Shown here one piece after another: positions 31,301-42,700 of a DNA stretch of 64,000 nucleotides. Origin of the DNA: Plecoglossus altivelis (lineage: Eukaryota > Chordata > Actinopteri > Osmeriformes > Plecoglossidae). The notes under the pieces are model-generated. The model was not told the DNA's origin and did no database searches. It was given only the letters and a program-made list of their open reading frames with translations. The DNA lies in NCBI GenBank assembly GCA_036571765.1, contig BROE01000022.1, positions 17,941,558 to 18,005,557 of the forward strand. The letters run 5' to 3'. The translations under genes and the position numbers were made by a program. Every line of letters begins with the position of its first letter. Positions within the stretch are counted from its first letter, which is position 1.

Positions 31301-33690
31301 CCTGCGAGTCATCAGTCACAGCAGCCAGGAACTCCTGAGAAAAACACTGGGTAGGAGACCTCTTCGGACCAAGAGCTTCCTCATCACAACGCGTGTGTGT
31401 ATGTCAGCCCAGACTGAGTGGGTGGGTTTGTCAGGCGGAGTGTGTAGCAGTGTCCTGCAGGAGGCAAGTGTTGTGTGTGTGGTGTGTGTGTGTGTGTTTG
31501 TATGACACTAAGGCCACCTATCTCACTGTCTGTGTGTGTGCATGCAAGAGAGAGTGTGTGTGTATGTATGTGGTGTGTATTGTCTGTGTGTGTGATGGTG
31601 TATGATTGTGTGTGTTGGTGTAGTAAACTCACAGGAAGGTGAGTCGATGGTGTTGTGTATATGTCTGTGTATTGTGTTATGTTGTGTGTGGTCTGTGCGG
31701 GTGTGGCGCTGTGTAGTAACCTCTAGAAGCGGTTGTGTGTTGTGTGTTATATTTGTGTGCAAATGAATATGTATGTGGGTGTATAGTTGTCGATGTGTAT
31801 AATGTGTGTGTAGTGTGTGTATTGTATGTGTGTGTATTATATGTGCTGTGTGTATATGTGTGTGTAGTGTCATGTGTATATGTCTGTGTGTTTGAGTGTG
31901 CGATATGTGTGTGTGTGTGCATGCGTGCGTGTGGTAGTAACCTCCAGGAAGGCGAGTGTGTGTGTGTATATGTGTGTGTGTATATGTGTGTGTGTATATG
32001 TGTGTGTAGTGTGTGTATATGTATGTGTGTGTGTATATGTGTGTGTAGTGTGTGTATATGTCTGTGTGTGTGTGTGTGCATGCGTGCGTGTGGTAGTAAC
32101 CTCCAGGAAGGCGAGTGAGGCCTCCTCCTCCAGCAGATGCTCTCCATGTACAGAGGCCCAGTGTAGCACCAGTCTGATCACCCGGCACTTGCTGTTCAGG
32201 CTGTAATCCAGCCTCTCCTGCTCCGAGCCCTGGGACGCCTCCGCATGGTAGCTGCAAGGCAGTTAAAGGGAACTACCATCTTTGGGGCGGATGGTTTGGT
32301 GGGTGTGTGTGTGGGGGGTGTGGGGGTGTGGGGTGTGTGTGTGTGTGTGTTTGGTTTGTGTGTGTGTGGGGGGGGGGTGTGTGTGTGTGGGAGGGGGGGG
32401 GTGTGTGTGTGTTGTGTTGTTTGTGTGTTGTGTTGTTTGTGTGTTGTGTTGTGTGTGTTTGGTTTGTGTGTGTGTGTGTGTCCAGGACCAGGATCTCAAA
32501 GGATATTGGGCCATGAGCACAGGACACAGCTGGCTGTTGGGGATGAACACACAGTGCATGAGCACAAAATCATCCAGAGCTGGGTCTGTTGGAGGGAGAG
32601 AGAGAGGAAGAGAGAGGAGGGAGGGAGAGAGAGGGTGGAGGGGAGGGAGAGAGAGGGTGGAGGGGGAGAGAGAGAGGGTGGAGGGGGATAGAGAGAGGGT
32701 GGCGGGGGACAGAGAGTGGGTGGAGAGGGAGGGAGATGTGGGGAGGGAACATGAGAGAAATGGACAGAAAGGATGAGAGGGACAGGAAGGAAAGGGGGAG
32801 CGATACAAAGAGAGGGGATGAGAGGGTACATGAGAACGATGGATAGAGAGGGCGACATGGGGAAGGAGAGAGAGAGAGAGAGAGAGAAAAACACCTGTGA
32901 TGTGACCGTCGGAGATGATGAAGAGAGCACCATTCCTTTTGGCCTCCAGCCCTCTCCCTAGCCCTGACCCTATCTGAGGCTGGGGGCCTTAGTTTGCCTG
33001 CTCACACAAGCAGGCCTAATCACATCAGCTCTGTAAAACAGGGCCAGCCAAACACACACACACACAGGAGCCAACAGCTCAGCAGCACACTCTACAGAGA
33101 TCAGAGAGGCAGCTCAAACACTGGAGCTCATCAGGAATCAGACCCAGGAAACAGGCTGATCCCAGAGCAGCCTCGATGGAGGAAAACACTCTGCGGTTCT
33201 GAGGAGCGAAGGAGCGGAGGACAAACATACCTGACTCAGAGAAGTGAGAATCTAGACGCATCATCTCAAGGAAGTGCTCTAGAATCTTCTGAGGAGTTCC
33301 GGACATCACAGTGTATCTGAAACGAGCACACGATACCCCTTCAGTGACTAACACACAGCTATCAAACCTGACTGGGCTGGGGCACTTGTAGGACTTGATC
33401 ACAGCCACAGCCACGATCCCTGGGGTCTTGTCCTCGATGAAAGGTAAAGAGGCTGGATAACGTTGTGCTTCAGAGGATGGAGGGATTGAAGGAGGAAGAC
33501 AAGGAAAGGGTGGAGAAGGATGGAGGGAAGATGGAGGAATGAGGGAGGAAGGTGCGCGGGACAGCCATGATAGTTGGAGAATTAATACGATACCTTCAGG
33601 GTTGGGATTGACTATGAAAAGCATGTGGTGTGTGTGTGTGTAAGAGAGAGAGAGAGAACGAGAGAGAACGAGAGAGAGCGAGAGAGAGAG

Positions 33691-33746
<56 letters not shown>

Positions 33747-36700
33747 TCAGTCTGTATGACTGTGACCTGCTGCTGTCCCAGCTCTCCAGGGTCACCAGGC
33801 TCTGTGTCCGCCTGTGAGGGTGGAGGTGGAGGAGGTGTAGTATTGTAGTGGGTGGAGGTAAAGGGGGGTGTAGTACTTGTAGTGGGTGGAGGCCTGGGCG
33901 GAGGAGGAGGAGGCCTGGGAGGAGGTGCTACAGCTGGGGCTCTTCTCCAGGACCAGCACGTCCTGATCGTGTTCCTGGAGACGCACTGTGTTGGCCTCCA
34001 CGTCCTGCACACACACACACACACACACACAAAGCAAAACCCAGAAACACTTATACACATCAGCGACTCAGAAAGTGGTTGCAAGCCACAGGTTTAACAG
34101 GACAACAGACTGTAGCTCTCTTTGCCACCCACCTCACTTCTGCCCAGAGCGCTGAGCCCTGGCTACTGTACAGCACTGGATGACACCAGGCACTGTGGAG
34201 AGCAAACCCCTCTGACCCTGGCCTGGCCTGCTCACATGCAGCATGACATCAGCCTGCTAAGCAGACAGGATTAAAGTCTCTGTCCTGCTGACAGACCCTG
34301 GCAGAAGGAATAGCAGACAGTCTGCCTGACACACAGCCTTACCCAGTCACACCCCCAGCCTCACGCCCAGCCTCACCCAGGCTCACCTAGTCACCCCCAG
34401 CCTCACACAGCCTCACCTAGTCACACCCAGCCTCACTCCCAGCCTCACCCAGCCTCAAACAGCCTCACCTAGCCTCACACAGCCTCCCCCTTCCTCACCC
34501 GGCCTCACCCCCAGTCTCACACAGCTTCACCTAGTCACACCCAGCCTCACTCCCAGCCTCACACAGCCTCACCCAGCCTGACCCAGCCTCACCCAGCCAC
34601 ACAGGAGCTTTACCCAGGATGAGGACATCTCACTGAGCCTCATGCAGCAGAGCTGTTGCCCTGGATCACACAGATAACCATCAGCCCCTGTCCAGTGTCC
34701 AGCCATGCGTGAGCCAGCCAATCAGAGCCCAGGGAGGCAAGGCAGAACAATGGCACAAGGATCAAGAAGATTGAGAGAAGAATGCTAAGAGCTGGCCTGG
34801 CCCTTCCAATGATACATCCACATAATAACAATGTTGATCACTGTGCCACAGTAGACTTCATACTGGATGTGAGCTGAATGGTAGCAGTTTTAGAAGCTCC
34901 ACGTATGTGACTGTAATAACAAACTCTCACCAACAGAGGGAGACTAAGGCCTTTTCATTCTCCTTGAAAGTCACACCTGGCGGTTTTGAATTCCTCTTGC
35001 TGTGTGTATTTGACCTTTGTTCTCTCGGTCAAGTGAGAGTGATCGGTGTGTGTTTCAGTGGGAGTGTGTGCTCGTCAGCACGCGTGTGTGTGTGTCTAGA
35101 CAGAAGCGTGTGTTCGTCGGCGCGTACATCGCCAAGTTCCTCCGGCGCCGACACACTCACCCTCAGTATCCTGTTGAAGTCATCCTTGTCTACTCTCAGG
35201 AAGTGACAGTTGTCCTCTCGTAGGACGATGGAGGCTGCGCGGGGGGCATCGTTGACCAGAGCCAGCTTCCCAAAGTCGTCCCCCTCCCGCAGGCTGCAGA
35301 CCACGCCCTGGGTGCCAGGGAGGGAGGGGGCAGCGTCAATGAGCAGGCTTGGACCAGCGTAGCCAGTCACGACACCATACGCTTGAAGCGATTCACCATC
35401 TGACTTCCATCCAATCCTACCCTCCATGTCAGCTGCATAATCATCCGTGTTTTTAAGTCTTGTTAATGAAGTATGTGAGAGGAAATAAGTGCGATCGCTT
35501 GTCGTTCAAATACGCAGGACAGGTGTGGTTTACCTTTCCATAGATGACGACGTTGACTGATCCCTTCAGGATGATGTACCAGGATGTGCCCTCCTCACCC
35601 TGGTTAAACACTGGGGGCGACACAGGTCACAACACAGGTCACAACACAGGTCACACCAGGGGTCACAACACAGGTCACACCAGGGGTCACAACACAGGTC
35701 ACAACACAGGTCACAACACAGGTCACACCAGGGGTCACAACACAGGTCACAACACAGGTCACAACACAGGTCACAACACAAGTTACAACACAGGTCACAA
35801 CACAGGTCACAACACAGGTCACAACACAAGTTACAACACAGGTCACAACACAAGCCACAACACAAGTTACAACACAGGCCACAACACAGGCCACAACACA
35901 AGTTACAGCACAGGTCACAACACAGGTCACAACACAGGCCACAACACAGGTCACAACACAGGTCACAACACAGGTCACAGCACAGGTCACAGCACAACCC
36001 ACAAAATATTCGCGAACCCCCCCCCCCGACATTTCTGACTCACAGAAACTGAGACACACAAAGAATTAAGCGCTGATACAAAATCCTAACAGTGCGTAAT
36101 AGGGTAATGTATTTATAAAACCATCACCACTGCTGCCTGACTGTGCGAATGGGACACAGCTCAGCTGATCCTGAGCAGCAAAGGCAGTACTCACACACTG
36201 TTCCTGCTTCAGCGTGGGACTCAAAGATCAATACTCCAGCCAGCTCCCTCTTCACCTGGACGAGAAGAGCGACACACATGGTTTCATTCTCTTTCTGTAG
36301 CAGACATGTTTTGTGTCCAAAGCAACGTACAATGCAGCCCAGAGGGAGATTTGAACCTGTGACCTTGTCATTTGTCTAACCACCGAGCTATACCCTCCCC
36401 AACCCACCCCAGCAATACACAGAACATTCTGGAAACTAAACAAATGAGCAAGAACTATCACTAATGGACGTATATTCATCCGAAACAATACAAAATGCAT
36501 TGTATTGTCAGTGTCTAAGTGGTGCTATAATCATCCCAGAGCCAGTGTTAGTGTAGTGTTGAGTGGTTCACTCACAGTGGTGGAGAGATGAGATAAAGCC
36601 TTTATATGAAGAAGCTCTTCATAGATGATCTCCAGGTCGTCCGCTGTTCTCTCTCCTGGACTGCAGAGGAAGTGACAGCAACCAGTTCAGCCTCATGACA

Positions 36701-39700
36701 ATCTGATCAGGAAGGATTTCAGTCAGCCAGTCTATCCTGACCCCCAACATGCCCAGCCTGAAGAACTTCCAGACCAGGCCAGCAGGGGGCGATGTCTGTC
36801 TCCCTCCTTACAGTTTCCTTAGGATCATCCTCATGTGCGCGTCGGGGCCGATCTGGGAGAGGAGGAGCAGCATGTCCTGCAGCTCCTCGTCGCTCTCCTT
36901 CACCTCCTCCTGGCTGGGCGGGGCTGCATCCTCCTGCTCATCCTCCAGGAAGCGGTAGAACTGGTACTTGTCCTGGAAGCTGAACTCCTGGTCAACTGCG
37001 GTGGGGATGCAGGAAGGGACGGGACGGCGGTGTGAGAGCACGCCCGCACGCAGAGGCCGTTAGAGGCCGTTAGAGGCTGCTAGAGGCCGTTAGAGGCCGT
37101 TAGAGGCCGTTAGAGGCTGCTAGAGGCCGTTAGAGGCCATTAGAGGCTGCTAGAGGCCGGTAGAGGCCGTTAGAGGCCGTCAGGAAGAAGAGGAGCAATG
37201 CTCCGGCTCACCGTGGTTCAGCACGCCTTCCTCCAGCAGGGCCTGCCACATCCCCACAGCCTGGAGACGGGAGTGGGCCAAGGAGCTCTGCTGCATCTGC
37301 CAATCCACCAGCTCCATCCCCACGCAGCACCGCCTGCAGGGCGACCAGGGACAGGTGCTGAGGAACACATGCTGGGAAACACTGGGACTGATACGCTGAC
37401 AAATATCCTCAGCCTTACTCGATACACACATGGAGACGTACACTGCCCGTCAAACGTTTGGACACACCCTCCCTTTCAAATGAATGGGAGAATGTGACTC
37501 CAAAGTTGTGACTGATAGTGTACCTGCAAATGCTCCAAAACTTACAAGCACAGGCAGACACACACATACACAGGCATACACACACATACACAGGTAGACA
37601 CACACATACACAGGCAGACACACACATACACAGACAGACACACACATACACAGGTAGACACACACATACACAGGCAGCCACACATATACACAGGCAGACA
37701 CACACATACACAGGCAGACACACACATACACACACATACACAGGCAGACACACAGGCAGACCTGCCCTGCTGTGAGGTCAGAGTGTGTCTGGCGTCAGAC
37801 TGACCTGTATGTCTTGAGGTGATACTTCCTGTCTCGGATCATATGCGGCGTTCTGGACAGGATAGCGCGGCGAAGGACCTTCCCCGCCCGCAAGATCTTC
37901 TCAGACGGCACCTGGACAGAGACAGAAAGGACAGAGCTCAGGGGGCAGAACAAACAGGAAGTGGGTGACCAGAAAGAGCATGGCCACATCCACATGGGAC
38001 ACATACGCTGATCTGGGGATGTGAGAGATGGTGACAGATGGGGTGGGCTACACTACCTGAGGTAAAGATTTAGGGCCGGGTTTGGCAGGGCTTTCAATGC
38101 ATGATTTCTGTGAATGAAATGACACAAGGGTGACACAACAGTGATGGAAAACAAAAGACATGAAGAAAAACACAAGAGGTAGGAGCTCATGATAGTGATG
38201 AGAGGACAGCAAACATGGCTGACCGCACATCTGACATATCTACTGTGGAGACAGACGATAGGGTCATTATCCTGCCGTGTCTTTAACTACCTCCACTGGT
38301 TTAGTCCTGACCTGCTACAACAGACTCAGTTATCATCTCCTGCCACACACAGTGACGGCCTCACCATATATCTCAATGAAAACATTCTTTTATAATGTGT
38401 TTGAAATGCTAACGAATGCTTTTTACCCAAAGTAACACGAAGGAGGGGGATTCAAACCCGTGACCTCTTGGTCTGGAGTCACCGCTCTGGCCCTGAGCTA
38501 CACTCCCTCCTCTCTGCTCCCTGGTGACACGGCGCGCTTGTACACAGCCTCATCAGAGACGCTAGGACACCTGTTATTAGACACCATTTACTTCTACTAC
38601 TTTATGGAGAGTTAACCTAGATGAAAGACAATTAACTAGGCTGCATCCTGCAGTCATTAGGGCAAAACAGATGCCAGCGAGGAAGAAGTAAGAGGAAGCT
38701 GGTGTGGACGTCAAGCCAGGCTATAATAGCTACTCTGACCTCGCTCTAGTCTCTGCCTCACCACTTGCAATCTCCTACTTGCAATCAAATAGATGATTCG
38801 TCAAACAGGCTTTTCCCCCCCACTCTATAGCTTGCGTGCGGTATGAGGTATCTATGGATTCTGATTGAGCACACGAGGTATAACGAAGTCAGGTGAACGG
38901 ACGCGGGCCGGCGCGTGTATGCACGCGTCGTGTCCGCAGAGGGTTGCTATGTGATGTGTAAAAGCATCGCTCATGCATCAGCGGTCATCTGAACTCGTTA
39001 TGCTTTACTGGTTACTGGCAAATGCACCGAACACACGTTGCTGTAAGGGCTTTGAATCATCATGATTAATGCATGCCAGCAAATGGCCTCTTTCTTGTTT
39101 GTGCATAGGCAGGGTTCAGTGATTTTTTCTATTCGTACGTGGATCGGAGCCCCAAGGTAAAAACAAAGGCAACATTTGATACATTTCATAACAAATTTCA
39201 TGTCGAGCCTGTTTAAACTATTGTGAGCGTTTCAGCCATAATTAGCAACCTCAAGCAGACAATACAGCATTTGTATTTTGCCAAAGATATGAAGCGTGTT
39301 GTTTTTGGAGATATTTATAGCCTGCGTCTTTCGACTCCGCATCTGCTTGTTGGAAAACACTCTGTCCAGGAGAACAAACATCATCTGGCTATATAAATCA
39401 GGCTGCTTGTCGTGGGCAGAGCTGGGTTATCAGTGCAGAGGCTGGAGGATGGGAAGGGGGGCGGAAAGGCGGGAGCGAGGACGAAGGGGAGAGGGGGCGG
39501 AGGGGCCGAAGGGACGGAAGGCAGGACATGGACAACCACTGAGGACGAAAGCAGAGGGGCTCTCACCTAAGGCCTATTGTTTACGAGGGGGGGGGAGGGG
39601 GGGCGAGGGGGCGAGGGCGAGGCAGGACAGGAACCACTGAGGACGGAAGCAGGGGGCTCTCCACCAAGGCTTTGTTTACACGGAGACAAACTTTCAACAA

Positions 39701-42700
39701 ACTGCATTCCACACTTATTAGGAGCATCTTGTGAGGAGGGAGGGGGTGGCAGGAGAGGAAGCTGGTAGGGCAGGAAGGATGTCAGTGCGGTCGAAACAAG
39801 CGTCCTTTACCTCACACTGTCTGTCTCTTCTGTACACAGCCACAGATCAAGCAGGATTCTATCTACATCTGGATATACACCAATGCTTTCCAACAAGGTT
39901 ACCATAACTACCATGTAATTGCACATCAACCAACACCTATATTAACATTATTGGAACTTAGGAACTACTATGTGATCAAATGGCATTATGTGTAAACTTT
40001 AGAGGTTATTTCTGAGTGGATGCTGTGTTACCAGTCAATATGAACATCTGCCTACCCTTAGAAAACACAAGATTAATTGATGCAATGTGTTTAAGAATCA
40101 CGTAAAACCAAACAAGTTCTATATCTAATTATTTAGAACTGTTCATGTAACTACTAACGTTTCGACCAGTGGCCTCACTATGTACTTACACAGTGGTTAG
40201 TGTAACCTTCATGTAAAGAGTTGTTGAATGAGAATGGATTGAACTGCCAGGATGATTCTACCTTGTTTAGATGTTTGGAGATGGAACCAAAAGAATTGTT
40301 GCTGATGTTCTCTTTGTCTGGGATAGCTGTGGGATGGAAAAGGAACACATGTACTCTCGTTTTACCGAGGAAAAACCCATTTGTTCTGATCAAATCCCCT
40401 TCGTACACATTTTCAAACAGGCACTTTGAAACATAACAGATGTCTGTCTGAGGTAACTGCTCCATAAGGGCAAAACAAGAAGCAGCTATGGACTAAGGAC
40501 TGAAACGTCTGTCTCCTGTCTCCAGTAGTGTTCCAGGAGCTCTGGGAAGCTGATGGTATCAGGCTAGGAGGAGAACAACTGTGTAGAGTACAGTCAAAAG
40601 GGTGTGGTTCTAACTGGGGGCTGAGGCACAGCGAACGCACGCCACGAAAGAACAAAACCCACCACCCACCTTCCTAATTCCATCTCTTCAACAGTCTTAT
40701 CTCCCGTGAAAATACCCCTCTATTTTTACATCTGACTTTCAAATAGCTGATATGACCCAAAGTAAATATGGCTGCGTAACAAATGACTTTGTCACAGTAG
40801 GTTGCAGGATAATAGCGGGGAGGGGGGGGAAGGGGGACTTTGGGTTAAAGGTTAAACACTTCCTACGGCCTTTTAAAATCATGTGATGGTAATAGACTGT
40901 GCTCATGCCAAGTGCTCTTTGAGGGGTAGAACTCTGGTGCTTGGTTACTCACTGTCACTGCTTTGGCTGCTGTCCATCATGCCATAGGGAGGGGCCAGCA
41001 GTCCAGCCATGCACTGACGATGCTTCTGCACGGAAAAAACAAAATCAACACCACTGATACGGCATTTCATACATTATTACACAGGACGGACGCAGCAATC
41101 GCACATGATCAGTCATCGCCATAAAAAGGGTATTCTAAAAACACGGAGAACGATGACGCAATAGCTCATGTTATGTCTCGGTATTGATGCGAGGTGATTA
41201 GAAATGTTATCATAAACTATGTTGTTCGTTTTAATGATACACACAAATACAATCATATGAAATAATAGTAGAGTAGAAATACAAATATGCATATGCATAT
41301 AGAAATATGCACGTACCATGATATGTACACTAACACGTGCATGTTTCTGCTGTATCGCCAGAGTTTGCGTTTAGGATTCTTGCTGCGGTGTTCTCTTAAT
41401 CAACATGGTCATCACAGGTTATGTAAAAGCTCACAGCTGAGAATCCCAGCTGGCGGTTTGAGAGCTGAGCAGCGTTTCAGCTGCAGCCTTATTTAAATCA
41501 ACCTTCATCTCACACACAACTCCTGCTCCTTTCATGAGGACAGGATCAAAGATGCACTTCAATTAGCTCATCTGAAGCGTTTGCGGTTGTCTGCAGTCTG
41601 CATTTTCAGGTCGTTAGGCTCCCAGATACCCATGTGGGAATTCAAAAGTGTCTAAACTTGTGAATTTTTTATGAGGGGAATTCTATCCATATACGTGTGT
41701 GTGTGTGTGTACTGGTGCCATGTGTGACTCCGTGGCATCATTTTAGACGGTACGCACTTAGAAGGTGAGGAGGGGTTCGAATCACCTCAATCAGTTCTAG
41801 TTAAAGACGATTCCTCCATAACCTGCTCGCGCACAGACGCACAAACACGCGTCGAGTCGGAAACGCATCTCAAACACCGCCGTGCTCCACATACGGAAGC
41901 GGAACCGAACCAAGCCTTTCCCTGCCGCTGGGGCCCACGGCGGGGTGAGGAGGAACGAGAGACGGCCAGGTGACCAGGTGACCAGGTGACCTGTAAGGCA
42001 CGTCTCGTGCTCGTACGGAGCATGTCGTTACAGAACCCAGACTCATGATCCAGCGATCCTGCCGCTGGTTGCCGACCTCTGAGTCCGATCATCGGGCCTC
42101 CGCTAGGCACGCCGCTAGCGTCGCGTCCCTCTTGTCTGATAGCATTAGTGTTCCTGGGCTGTGTAAGCACCGCTGAGATCGGCACTGAGGAATCAGAGCG
42201 TGACAAGAAGTGTCTCACACATAGGCCTCATAGTGTTCGCTCGTTTGTTACGTAAGGAGCTCGACGACACGGCGGGAAGATCTACATCGGAGCATCTGAA
42301 GGAGCGATCGACGTGCTTTAAGGGCTTTCACAGGAGCGCGTCTTTCACAGCACCAACGACGGACATGGGGAGGGGGAGACTTGCCTCTCAGGCAGAAGAA
42401 ACAACCAAGAGTTCAGGGGTCGTTTCAATTCATTTTCCCGCCATGGAGAAACAAAACACGTGACATTGAGTGGTCTAAATTACACTGAGCATAATGTTAA
42501 GTATAAAAGACTTCAGTGATGAACGGGACAAAGAGTACATCTTATTGTTCGTACAGCAGTTGTTTACTGTCACTTAAGTTAATGGACTACTCCCAACTGA
42601 TCGATAAAAGATGTAGAGCCCCACAGCAAGTCCTACATCAAACTGAAGGCTGACTAAGAGGTGTTTAGCAGCATGAAGCATGTAGCATTAGCAGCATGTA

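Noticed and set aside
33596..34084. 162-codon Pro-rich frame over RAPGEF4 exon 15
   Set aside because: Wrong frame relative to DVEANTVRLQEHD; the real exon ends at the donor at 33877.
35544..36059. Long Thr/Gly/His/Asn and Cys/Leu frames on both strands
   Set aside because: Produced by the GGTCACAACACA array.
38440..38511. A tRNA gene on the minus strand
   Set aside because: A- and B-box-like motifs are present, but the cloverleaf is poor and a SINE tail follows.
41740..41800. B-box-like GGTTCGAATCACC on the plus strand
   Set aside because: No convincing A-box or SINE body nearby; likely chance or a tiny remnant.
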